DNA from: Pseudopedobacter sp965218985
Lineage (GTDB): Bacteria > Bacteroidota > Bacteroidia > Sphingobacteriales > Sphingobacteriaceae
Length of the DNA: 64,000 nucleotides
NCBI GenBank assembly: GCA_965218985.1
Contig: CBDCMP010000007.1
Span: 1,488,001 to 1,552,000, forward strand
Reading direction: 5' to 3'
Part shown: positions 1-8,622 of the stretch, in pieces
How the letters are laid out: each line of letters starts with the position of its first letter
How positions within the stretch are numbered: the first letter of the stretch is position 1
Notes under the pieces: generated by a model
Told to the model about the DNA's origin: nothing
The model's database searches: none
What the model saw: the letters and a program-made list of their open reading frames with translations, nothing else
Program-made: the position numbers and the translations under genes

Positions 1-2563
1 ACACCTTTTTACTAAAACCAATCCGGTTAGAGAGAGGAGAAAATATTTCCCCGGTAAAGAATTGGAGACCTTTGGACTTTCTGAAAATGATTTGAACACG
101 ATTTTCAACGCAGGTGTGGAGGTGGGCTTAGGTCCGGCGAAACTTAGCGAGATCCGTCAGCTATTGGAAGACACCTATAGCCAATCAATAGGTGTCGAAT
201 ACCGCTACATGAGGAATCCCATCAAACTGAAATGGTTTGAAGAGCGCATGGAGAAATCCCGTAATGCTCCTGATTTTGATGTGGAGAAGAAAAAAAGGAT
301 TCTTCAGAAACTTAACCAGGCTGTGGCCTTTGAAAACTTTTTAGGCACCAAGTTTTTAGGCCAAAAGCGATTTTCATTAGAAGGTGCCGAGACTTTAATC
401 CCTGCTCTGGATTCAGTGATAGAGAAAGGTGCAGAACTGGGGATTCAAGAATTTGTTTTAGGCATGGCACATCGCGGAAGACTGAATGTTTTGGCTAACA
501 TCATGGGCAAAACCTATCAGGACATCTTCTCGGAATTTGAAGGGAAATACAACAAAGATTTGCCTTTTGGCGGAGACGTTAAATACCATTTGGGTTTCTC
601 TACTGATGTAGAAACTTCACACAATCAAAAAGTTCATTTAAGTTTATGTCCAAACCCCTCTCATTTAGAGACTGTTGATGGTGTGGTGGAAGGCATCACA
701 CGCTCAAAAATGGACATGAAATATGGCGGTGATTATAAAAAAATCGCTCCCATATTATTACATGGCGATGCGTCCATAGCCGGACAAGGTATTGTTTACG
801 AGGTGCTGCAAATGTCTAAATTAGATGCTTACACCACTGGCGGAACCATTCATTTGGTCATCAACAACCAGATAGGTTTTACCACCAATTATAAAGATGC
901 CCGTTCATCAACTTACTGTACAGATATTGCAAAAGTCACCCTCTCACCAGTTTTCCATGTGAACGGAGATGATGTGGAAGCCTTGGTTTATGCGATCAAT
1001 ATGGCAATGGAATATCGCCAGCGTTTTCATAACGATGTATTCATTGATATCCTTTGTTACAGAAGGTATGGACATAATGAATCTGATGAACCGCGTTTCA
1101 CTCAACCTCTGCTTTATAAAAGCATCGAAAAACATCCAAATCCAAGGGAAATTTACGTAGAGACTTTGCTTTCATCAGGTACGGTTGATCATGACCTGGC
1201 CAAACAGATGGAAAAAGAGTTTAAAGCCCTGTTACAGGAGCGCTTAAATGAATCCAAAGAGGATAAAGGTGCAGCAGCCAATCCGGCTTTCTCCGGAGCG
1301 TGGAAAGAGATGAGATTTTCTAAAGCAGCAGATTTTGAATACTCTCCAGATACTTCCATTGATGAGAAAACATTTTTAAAACTCGCAAAAAACATTGCTC
1401 AGCTTCCCAAGGATAAAATTTTCTTGTCAAAAATAGATCGCCTGTTCAAAGACCGGTTAAAAATGGTGGAGGAGACCAAAGTTTTTGATTGGGCTATGGG
1501 TGAGCTCATGGCCTACGCCAGTTTGGTGAACGAAGGCAAAAGAGTGAGAATGAGCGGACAGGATGTGGAGCGGGGAACTTTCTCTCATCGTCATGCGGTG
1601 GTGAAGGTGGAGGATTCTGAAGAGGAATACACTCCTTTAGAACATGCTTCCAAAAACCAGGCTCCTTTTGAAATATTCAACTCCCATCTTTCCGAATATG
1701 GCGTTTTAGGATTCGAATATGGTTATGCCATGGCTAATCCAAATGCTTTAACAATCTGGGAAGCTCAGTTTGGCGATTTCTTCAATGGAGCTCAGATCAT
1801 AGTAGACCAATACATCTCCGCAGCAGAGACCAAATGGCAAAGAGCCAATGGTTTAGTGATGTTACTCCCTCATGGCTTCGAAGGCCAGGGACCCGAACAC
1901 TCTTCTGCAAGGGTGGAGCGTTTTCTCGAACTTTGTGCGGAAAATAATATGCAGGTGGTTAATTGCACCACACCGGCACAGTTTTTCCACGTGTTACGTC
2001 GCCAGTTGAAAAGAGATATTCGTAAGCCGCTCATTGTCTTCACTCCAAAAAGTTTGTTGCGTTATCCAAAATGTGTATCCCCCTTGGCAGATTTCACAGC
2101 TAACAAATTTCAGGAAGTGATTGATGACGTGAATGTGAAAGCCGATAAAGTGAAGAGGGTTTTATTATGCACCGGAAAAATCTATTATGATCTACTAGAG
2201 GAACAGGAAAAAGTGAAACGTGAGGATATTGCCATTGTAAGATTAGAGCAAATGTATCCCACACCTTATGAACAACTGGATAAAATCAGAGCGAAATATA
2301 AAAAAGCAGAATTCCGCTGGGTGCAGGAAGAACCGGAGAATATGGGCGCATGGCCTTTCATTTCCAGAATCTTCAGAAAATCAGATTTCGATTTCGAATT
2401 GATTTCCAGAAAACCTGCTAGCAGCCCTGCCACTGGCTTCGCTAAACAACATTTGGAAGAACAGGCAGCGATTGTAGCCAAAGCATTAGATCTAAAAAAC
2501 ATAGATAAAGTTAAAGAAGTGATAAAAAAAACATCCGCGGCTAAAACAGCTAAGGTTGATTAA
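1..2563 (+). CDS. sucA: 2-oxoglutarate dehydrogenase E1 component, 5' truncated by window edge
   Basis: Thiamine-diphosphate E1 subunit of the 2-oxoglutarate dehydrogenase complex. It decarboxylates 2-oxoglutarate and passes the succinyl group to the lipoyl arm of E2 in the TCA cycle. The reading frame is open from base 2 and reads HLFTKTNPVRERRKYFPGKE before the first in-window start-like codon (TTG at 62), so the true start lies upstream of the window and 62 is not the start. The MAHRGRLNVLANI stretch (about residues 134-146 counted from 62), the LHGDASIAGQG stretch and the C-terminal transketolase-like region with LLPHGFEGQGPEHSSAR are typical of the family. The next gene, sucB, follows after 23 bases, so the two are surely co-transcribed. 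Nothing looks unusual in the visible part. Confidence 0.97.
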   Translation, partial: HLFTKTNPVRERRKYFPGKELETFGLSENDLNTIFNAGVEVGLGPAKLSEIRQLLEDTYSQSIGVEYRYMRNPIKLKWFEERMEKSRNAPDFDVEKKKRILQKLNQAVAFENFLGTKFLGQKRFSLEGAETLIPALDSVIEKGAELGIQEFVLGMAHRGRLNVLANIMGKTYQDIFSEFEGKYNKDLPFGGDVKYHLGFSTDVETSHNQKVHLSLCPNPSHLETVDGVVEGITRSKMDMKYGGDYKKIAPILLHGDASIAGQGIVYEVLQMSKLDAYTTGGTIHLVINNQIGFTTNYKDARSSTYCTDIAKVTLSPVFHVNGDDVEALVYAINMAMEYRQRFHNDVFIDILCYRRYGHNESDEPRFTQPLLYKSIEKHPNPREIYVETLLSSGTVDHDLAKQMEKEFKALLQERLNESKEDKGAAANPAFSGAWKEMRFSKAADFEYSPDTSIDEKTFLKLAKNIAQLPKDKIFLSKIDRLFKDRLKMVEETKVFDWAMGELMAYASLVNEGKRVRMSGQDVERGTFSHRHAVVKVEDSEEEYTPLEHASKNQAPFEIFNSHLSEYGVLGFEYGYAMANPNALTIWEAQFGDFFNGAQIIVDQYISAAETKWQRANGLVMLLPHGFEGQGPEHSSARVERFLELCAENNMQVVNCTTPAQFFHVLRRQLKRDIRKPLIVFTPKSLLRYPKCVSPLADFTANKFQEVIDDVNVKADKVKRVLLCTGKIYYDLLEEQEKVKREDIAIVRLEQMYPTPYEQLDKIRAKYKKAEFRWVQEEPENMGAWPFISRIFRKSDFDFELISRKPASSPATGFAKQHLEEQAAIVAKALDLKNIDKVKEVIKKTSAAKTAKVD

Positions 2564-2586
2564 CAAAGAGATAACCTCAAAAATTT

Positions 2587-4146
2587 ATGAGCTTAGAAAT
2601 TAAAGTGCCCTCAGTTGGCGAATCCATCACAGAAGTCGTTCTTGCAAAATGGATAAAAAATGACGGAGATCAGGTAGAGATGGATGAAGTGATCGCTGAA
2701 TTGGAATCTGATAAAGCAACCTTTGAATTGACCGCTGAAAGTGCTGGCACCCTCAAAACCATTGCAAAGGAAGGCGATACGCTCGAAATTGGAGCGCTGG
2801 TTTGCAAAATTGAAGAAGGAGCCGGATCATCAGACAAAAAAATTGACACCCCTGCAAAAGAAGAAAAAGCCGAAAAGGAAGCAGAGGTAAAAGCCACCGA
2901 TACAAGCACGGAGAAAGTGGAGAAAAAAGAAATTAGAATTCCGGCGGTGGGAGAATCCATCACGGAAGTCACTTTAACCAAATGGCTGAAACAAGATGGA
3001 GATGCCGTGGAGATGGATGAAGTGATCGCAGAATTGGAATCTGACAAGGCAACTTTTGAATTACCGGCAGAAAGTGCAGGAATATTAAACACGATCGCCA
3101 ATGCAGGAGATTCATTAGAGATTGGTGCATTGGTGGCCACCATCACTTTAGGTGCAGGAGCAGCGGCGACAAAGTCCGCTGAAAAAGCTGCCGAATCACC
3201 AGTAGAAGAAGAGACATCTGCTAAAGAAAAAGGAGTTTCCTACGCAGATAAAACGCCATCTCCAGCTGCAGCCAAGATTCTGGCAGAGAAAGGAATTGAT
3301 CCGAATAATGTGGATGGAACAGGGGTGGATGGAAGGATTACCAAAGATGATGCTGTGAAAGCTCAAAAAACTGAAAGCCCAAAACCGAAAGCCGAAAGTG
3401 CACCCGAAAAATCTCCCATTCAGACCGCTCCTTCCATTTCAGGCACCAGAAATGAGCGCCGCGAGAAAATGACTTCTTTAAGAAAAACCATCTCCAAACG
3501 CTTAGTCTCCGTTAAGAATGAAACAGCGATGTTAACCACTTTTAACGAAGTGAACATGGCTCCCGTAATGGAATTGAGGAAGAAATACAAAGATCAGTTT
3601 AAAGAGAAACACGGCGTGGGATTAGGTTTCATGTCTTTCTTTACCAAAGCAGTGACAGAAGCGTTAAAAGACTTCCCGGCAGTTGGTGCAAGAATAGAAG
3701 GCGAAGAATTGGTGTACAGCGATTTTGCTGATGTCTCCATCGCAGTCTCCGCACCAAAAGGTTTAGTGGTTCCTGTGATCAGAAATGCTGATAGCCTTTC
3801 TTTAGCACAAATAGAAAAAGCGGTGATTACCTTAGCCACTAAAGCCCGTGACGGTAAGCTGAGTATGGAAGAGATGACAGGTGGAACCTTTACGATCACT
3901 AACGGTGGTGTATTTGGATCTATGATGTCCACTCCGATCATTAACGCCCCACAATCCGCAATACTGGGAATGCACAATATTGTAGAGCGCCCGGTTGCCG
4001 AGAATGGGCAGGTGGTGATTCGTCCAATCATGTACGTAGCTTTATCTTATGATCACCGGGTGATTGATGGAAGAGAATCCGTTGGCTTCCTGGTAAGGGT
4101 AAAGCAATTGCTGGAAGACCCTGCAAGATTATTATTAGGAGTTTAA
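2587..4146 (+). CDS. sucB: Dihydrolipoyl succinyltransferase (E2) with two lipoyl domains
   Basis: E2 core of the 2-oxoglutarate dehydrogenase complex, transferring succinyl from lipoamide to CoA. Order of domains in 519 residues: lipoyl domain 1 (about 1-77, lipoyl lysine K43 in ESDKA), an Ala/Lys/Glu linker, lipoyl domain 2 (about 113-188, K154 in ESDKA), a second linker, a peripheral subunit-binding domain (about 225-260, SPAAAKILAEKGI) and the acyltransferase domain ending in SYDHRVIDGR, with catalytic H490 and D494. Most SucB proteins have a single lipoyl domain and are near 400 residues, so this one is long because of the extra domain. The two lipoyl domains are close to identical in protein and in DNA, pointing to a tandem duplication. 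A strong terminator follows. Confidence 0.96.
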   Translation: MSLEIKVPSVGESITEVVLAKWIKNDGDQVEMDEVIAELESDKATFELTAESAGTLKTIAKEGDTLEIGALVCKIEEGAGSSDKKIDTPAKEEKAEKEAEVKATDTSTEKVEKKEIRIPAVGESITEVTLTKWLKQDGDAVEMDEVIAELESDKATFELPAESAGILNTIANAGDSLEIGALVATITLGAGAAATKSAEKAAESPVEEETSAKEKGVSYADKTPSPAAAKILAEKGIDPNNVDGTGVDGRITKDDAVKAQKTESPKPKAESAPEKSPIQTAPSISGTRNERREKMTSLRKTISKRLVSVKNETAMLTTFNEVNMAPVMELRKKYKDQFKEKHGVGLGFMSFFTKAVTEALKDFPAVGARIEGEELVYSDFADVSIAVSAPKGLVVPVIRNADSLSLAQIEKAVITLATKARDGKLSMEEMTGGTFTITNGGVFGSMMSTPIINAPQSAILGMHNIVERPVAENGQVVIRPIMYVALSYDHRVIDGRESVGFLVRVKQLLEDPARLLLGV

Positions 4147-4162
4147 CTCTTTAATCATTAGA

Positions 4163-4197
4163 AAAACCTCTGCATCGTCAGAGGTTTTCTGTTTTTC
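4163..4197 (+). terminator. Rho-independent terminator after sucAB
   Basis: A 10-bp perfect stem (AAAACCTCTG at 4163-4172 and CAGAGGTTTT at 4179-4188) with a 6-base loop, followed by a T-rich tail. It lies 16 bases after the sucB stop and 12 bases before the next start codon, and separates the TCA-cycle genes from the envelope gene group. Confidence 0.9.
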
Positions 4198-4208
4198 ACT
4201 GTTTTCAT

Positions 4209-4613
4209 ATGTTAATAGCCTTGAACATAAGTAAAGAATTCATCTTCAAATTTCTTAAGTTTGGAGTGGTGGGTTTTTCGGGCATTGCTGTTGATTTTGG
4301 GGTTACCTATTTTCTTAAAGAGCAGCTTAACATTCATAAATATGTAGCCAATTCAACCGGGTTTTTACTAGCCACCATCAGCAATTATTTTTTAAACAAA
4401 TACTGGACTTTTGAAAGCAATGATCCCAAAATTTTCCAGCAATTTGGAGAATTCTTCGCTATTGCACTCATTGGCTTAATATTTAATAATATCATCATTT
4501 ACATCCTTAATGATAAATTGAAGATCAATTTTTATCTTTCAAAAGCGTTTGCAATAATGGCTGTTTCTATATGGAACTTTTTTGCCAATTATATTTATAC
4601 TTTCGCAAGATAA
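4209..4613 (+). CDS. GtrA-like membrane protein
   Basis: A 134-residue protein with four predicted hydrophobic segments. The pattern FGVVGFSGIAVDFGVTYFL near the N-terminus, and the later NSTGFLLATISNYFLNKYWTF, are the hallmarks of the GtrA family. Members of this family are small integral membrane proteins thought to move lipid-linked sugars (such as undecaprenyl- or decaprenyl-phosphate sugar) across the cytoplasmic membrane or to help GT-C enzymes. The stop codon TAA is directly followed by the ATG of the GT-C glycosyltransferase gene, a tight coupling that fits a flippase-transferase pair. The sugar and lipid are not shown by the sequence. Confidence 0.85.
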   Translation: MLIALNISKEFIFKFLKFGVVGFSGIAVDFGVTYFLKEQLNIHKYVANSTGFLLATISNYFLNKYWTFESNDPKIFQQFGEFFAIALIGLIFNNIIIYILNDKLKINFYLSKAFAIMAVSIWNFFANYIYTFAR

Positions 4614-6341
4614 ATGATTGAAGATTTAAAGCAGCAATTCAACAAACTGGGATCGAAAAAACTCTTATCGATTTTTTTGCTGCTCCTGTTCATTCTGAAT
4701 CTTCTTCAGGCTTATCTGACTGGCCTACATGCCGATGAAGCCTATTATTGGGTGTATTCCAGATTTTTGGCATGGGGTTATTTTGATCATCCTCCAATGG
4801 TGGCAATTTACATTAAAGCAGGTTACAGCTTATTCCAAAATACATTGGGTTTAAGGCTAGTCACTGTTTTCAGCGGTATCGGAAGCGTCTACCTGTTATG
4901 GCTCATCATTAAGCAATATGTGGTAAATGTTCAACTTTTCATCATCATTTTCAGTTCGGTTTTAATTTTTCATGTCTTTGGTTTCATCACCACCCCTGAT
5001 GCACCGCTGCTCTTTTTCAGTGTGCTTTTTTTATATGTATACCAAATTTATTTAAAAGAAGACCAGCTCAAATGGGCACTTTTATTGGGTGTGGTTTGTG
5101 CCTCTTTATTATTCAGCAAATACCATGGCGTGCTGTTGCTATTTTTTGTTTCGCTCTCCAACCTTAATTTATTCAGACGCAAATCCTTCTATTTCACCAT
5201 TCTTACAGCTATTGTTTTATTCGCTCCACATATTTACTGGCAATATCAAAATGGTTACCCTTCACTCTATTATCATTTATTCGACCGCTCTGCAAGACAC
5301 TACAAATTCGTATACTCTGCTCAATACTTTTTAGATCAATTACTGATGATGGGCCCTTTAAGCGGATGGTTATTATTTTATTTTGGCTTCCGGCTTAAAG
5401 CCCGTAAAGATGATTTCTTAAGAGGATTACAATACGTGGTGTATGGTTTTTTAATTTTCTTTTTCTTCAGCACTTTTAAAGGAAGAGTGCAAGCACAGTG
5501 GCCACTGATAGAGTTTATTGCGCTGGTAATCTTAGCCACGATTTATGCAGGCAAGGATTCCCGGCTTTTTGAAAAATATAAATGGCTGTTTGTTGTGAAC
5601 ATGCTATTCATCTTCGTTGCCAGAATGGTATTTATGGGGGCCATCCCGGCTTTAAATAAAATTCATTTTGTTGCGGATTTTCGACAGTATAATACCTGGG
5701 CAAAGCAAATAGACTCCGCTGCAAATGGGCATCAAGTGATCTTTAAAGATGGTTTTCAAAAGCCATCCTTATATAATTTCTATACCCATTCTTTACGTGG
5801 CGTTGGATACAATTCCTTCCATTACCGAAAAACACAATATGACCTCTGGCCTTTGGAGGATAGCATCCAGCATCAAAATGCATTATTGGTGAGCGAAGTG
5901 GAAAAGGATGATCCTAACTTGAATATCATTCAAACACCCAAAGGACGCTATGCAGTGAGCTGGCTGGATGACGTAAGATTCTATCCAAAAATAAACTTTG
6001 AAGCACTCGATTTTCCAGCCGAATGGCAACCAGGCCAGGTGCGGATGCTCAAATTCAGGCTCTCCAATCCTTATCATAAAAAGGTAGATTTTTCTGATAA
6101 AAAAGGAGGCGGGAAGTGTAGCTTCCTTTACGGTTTTTTCAGCTATGGAGAGGTCAAAAAAATTAGTGAAATACCTGCCGTTTTAAGCGATATCCAATTG
6201 ACTCCTCATCAAAGTAAAGTGTTAAACATTAAAATAAAAGCTCCATCAGAAACCGGAGATTATAAACTATTTTTGTCCGTTAAAACAGCACCTTTCGCTG
6301 GCACCCGTAACAGCAGGATGATGAAAATGAAAGTCAAATGA
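4614..6341 (+). CDS. GT-C (PMT/ArnT-like, GT39/GT83-type) glycosyltransferase
   Basis: A 575-residue polytopic protein with about a dozen hydrophobic stretches in the first 370 residues and a soluble C-terminal part. The first periplasmic loop has LHADEAYYWVYSRF followed by YFDHPPM, the acidic-pair and DHPP motifs of the PMT_2 family that uses polyprenyl-phosphate sugar donors. It probably adds a sugar to a lipid, lipopolysaccharide or protein on the periplasmic face. It abuts the upstream GtrA-like gene and its end overlaps the next start by four bases (ATGA), so the three genes form one transcription unit. The C-terminal 170 residues have no family assignment by eye. Confidence 0.88.
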   Translation: MIEDLKQQFNKLGSKKLLSIFLLLLFILNLLQAYLTGLHADEAYYWVYSRFLAWGYFDHPPMVAIYIKAGYSLFQNTLGLRLVTVFSGIGSVYLLWLIIKQYVVNVQLFIIIFSSVLIFHVFGFITTPDAPLLFFSVLFLYVYQIYLKEDQLKWALLLGVVCASLLFSKYHGVLLLFFVSLSNLNLFRRKSFYFTILTAIVLFAPHIYWQYQNGYPSLYYHLFDRSARHYKFVYSAQYFLDQLLMMGPLSGWLLFYFGFRLKARKDDFLRGLQYVVYGFLIFFFFSTFKGRVQAQWPLIEFIALVILATIYAGKDSRLFEKYKWLFVVNMLFIFVARMVFMGAIPALNKIHFVADFRQYNTWAKQIDSAANGHQVIFKDGFQKPSLYNFYTHSLRGVGYNSFHYRKTQYDLWPLEDSIQHQNALLVSEVEKDDPNLNIIQTPKGRYAVSWLDDVRFYPKINFEALDFPAEWQPGQVRMLKFRLSNPYHKKVDFSDKKGGGKCSFLYGFFSYGEVKKISEIPAVLSDIQLTPHQSKVLNIKIKAPSETGDYKLFLSVKTAPFAGTRNSRMMKMKVK

Positions 6342-7384
6342 TGAGCATGAAAAAAATAAGTTTCGGTATTCTTACCTTTCTCACTTTACTGAACACCACA
6401 CTGAAGGCTCAGGTGCTGGAAGGGAATTTAAATATGTTCGGTTTTTTGGATAACCGTGAATATGCTCGTTCACACCGGAAGTCACAAACCATATTTGGTA
6501 ACCGTATCTCACCAGAACTAGGATTAAAGTTGGATAGTTTCAACCGGATAAGATTTGGCTTTAATGCTTTGTACGAGTTCGGCTCTCAAAAACACACCTT
6601 TTTTGATAGCGTGGACCCGGTGATCTACTATGAATTCCAAAAACAAAAATGGAATTTCTTCATCGGCTCTTTTCCACGTTTGAACCTCTTGACCGATTAT
6701 CCACGAGGATTATTAAAAGACACCCTTAATTATTACCGGCCAAATGTGGAGGGAATGCTGGCTAAATATGAAACACCTGATTTTAGGGAGACGGTATGGC
6801 TGGATTGGACGAGCCGACAAACCAACTTGGATAAAGAGACCTTTCTCTTCGGTTTATCCGGGAGGTATCAGCCGGGCATATTTTTTCTTTCCCATTATGC
6901 TTACATGTTTCACAATGCCGGGGCTGCCATTCCTATTCCTGGAGATTTCCTTCAGGATAATGGGGGTGCACAGGTAGAGGTGGGGTTAGACCTGTCCCAT
7001 CATACCTTGTTGGATTCGTTAACGGTCAGTGGAGGAATCATGGTCTCTTTCGAGCGCACAAGAGCGCTCTCCTCATCTTTTGATATCCCAAAGGGCTTCG
7101 TCTCTGATATCTATGCAGGCTATAAAAGATTTAGCGTACAAAACACATTTTACAGCGGAGAAGGGCACCACCTCATCTATGGAGATCCTTTTTACACCGC
7201 AAAAACCTATGACCGTATTGATTTGGGCTGGGCTCCCATTAAATCCAGGAATTTGGAAGGGCGATTTGTTTTCAGCTACCACTTTTTAGAGGGGGTATCT
7301 GATAATCAGCAGGCTTTTTTCCTGAGATATAACATCTCCGGCTCTAAATCCTTAAAAAGAGGTGATTCAGCTTATAAGAAATAG
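6338..7384 (+). CDS. Secreted outer-membrane beta-barrel-like protein, function unknown
   Basis: 348 residues beginning with a signal peptide (basic MMSMKK, hydrophobic core, cleavage near LKAQ). The mature part is rich in alternating aromatic and polar residues (for example GLSGRYQPGIFFLSHYAYMF and GRFVFSYHFLEGV), as expected for outer-membrane beta strands. I do not recognise a named family. The start overlaps the stop of the GT-C gene in an ATGA arrangement, so it is translated with the glycosyltransferase. The location suggests a role in envelope glycan handling, but nothing in the protein shows an enzymatic activity. Confidence 0.75.
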   Translation: MMSMKKISFGILTFLTLLNTTLKAQVLEGNLNMFGFLDNREYARSHRKSQTIFGNRISPELGLKLDSFNRIRFGFNALYEFGSQKHTFFDSVDPVIYYEFQKQKWNFFIGSFPRLNLLTDYPRGLLKDTLNYYRPNVEGMLAKYETPDFRETVWLDWTSRQTNLDKETFLFGLSGRYQPGIFFLSHYAYMFHNAGAAIPIPGDFLQDNGGAQVEVGLDLSHHTLLDSLTVSGGIMVSFERTRALSSSFDIPKGFVSDIYAGYKRFSVQNTFYSGEGHHLIYGDPFYTAKTYDRIDLGWAPIKSRNLEGRFVFSYHFLEGVSDNQQAFFLRYNISGSKSLKRGDSAYKK

Positions 7385-7557
7385 GTGTTCATAGACTTGA
7401 AGCTTGTTGACTTAGACTCAAGTAACTGACTTAAGCAGCCTTGGGTAAAATAAGTGATACGAATTTGCTAATTTTTCTCTAATTTAATACTTAGGCAAAC
7501 AATTTGTGTATCAATTGGCTCAAGTAACTACCTGGGCAAGAAAAAATCAGTGATTAT

Positions 7558-8514
7558 ATGCAGATAAATTATTTAATAATTGCTCATCACAGACCCCTGC
7601 AACTGAGGAAATTAATAAAAACTCTTCATACCAATGAGGTGCATTTTTTTATTCATATTGATAAAAAATCAAATCTTAGCGAATTTCAGGAGGTCCTTAA
7701 CAGTGTTGAATTCTCAAATATAACATTTTGCAAAAGACAGGTAAATGTGATTTGGGCTGATTATTCTCAAGTCGAGGCAACTTTAGAACTGATGAATGAA
7801 GTCGTCTCAGCCAAAAGAAGCGGCTATAATGTTCTTTTAAGTGGTGTGGACTTTCCTTTGAGAAGCAACGAATACATTAGCTCATTCTTCACTAAAAATT
7901 ATGGAATTAATTATATAAGCACGGTTTCTATGCATGCTGAGAAGAACAGATCCAAACACCCCTGGAGGGCTTTGCAGCATTGCTTCCATCCTTATCCTAC
8001 CGAAAGGACCTCTATTTTTATACCCTCTATTTTTGAGCGTTCATTTTATAAAAGAAGCACCATCTCTAAATTAAAAGAATTGCTTCACTCACCTGATAGA
8101 AATAAAATATTTAGGTTAATGACAAAGAAAAACGTCCCCCCATATATCTCTCTTTTTGGGGGATCAAATTGGTGGGCTTTACCTATTGAAACAGTGAGCT
8201 ATGTATTGGAATTCATCAATAAACATCCAGATTATATAGAATTCATGAAGTATACTCACTGCACAGATGAAATGTTCTTTCAATGTATCATTGCATCAAA
8301 GTTAGAATTGTCTTCTATAAGAGAAAGTTTAACATACGCCAACTGGAACCGGCAGAGGGGCAATCCGCCAATCACGTTCGTCAATTCTGACTTCTCTGAA
8401 CTGGAGGCCGCTAGTAAGTCTCACCTATTCGCAAGAAAATTCAATATGGATGATGATGTTGTTATTCTTAATAAAATTGATGAATTGATCAATTCCTCGC
8501 ATCAAAGTATTTAA
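7558..8514 (+). CDS. Core-2/I-branching (GT14, Branch family) glycosyltransferase
   Basis: A 318-residue cytoplasmic protein that opens with INYLIIAHHRPLQLRKLI and then VHFFIHIDKKS, the pattern of the Branch family (beta-1,6-N-acetylglucosaminyltransferase-like, GT14). Further family features are SGVDFPLRS near residue 97 and SNWWALP in the middle, followed by the acidic CTDEMFFQ region. In bacteria such enzymes usually build surface polysaccharides or glycolipids; donor and acceptor are unknown here. It stands alone, with 173 bases to the gene before and 108 to the gene after, and its base composition is more AT-rich than its neighbours, which may point to transfer. Confidence 0.85.
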   Translation: MQINYLIIAHHRPLQLRKLIKTLHTNEVHFFIHIDKKSNLSEFQEVLNSVEFSNITFCKRQVNVIWADYSQVEATLELMNEVVSAKRSGYNVLLSGVDFPLRSNEYISSFFTKNYGINYISTVSMHAEKNRSKHPWRALQHCFHPYPTERTSIFIPSIFERSFYKRSTISKLKELLHSPDRNKIFRLMTKKNVPPYISLFGGSNWWALPIETVSYVLEFINKHPDYIEFMKYTHCTDEMFFQCIIASKLELSSIRESLTYANWNRQRGNPPITFVNSDFSELEAASKSHLFARKFNMDDDVVILNKIDELINSSHQSI

Positions 8515-8622
8515 TCACTGATCTAGTCCCGACTCAAAATCTTAATAGTCATTCGTAATGATACATGATGTTAAGGACGAGTTCATTGACAAACTGTTCT
8601 GCGGAATACTTGTTATGAATTT

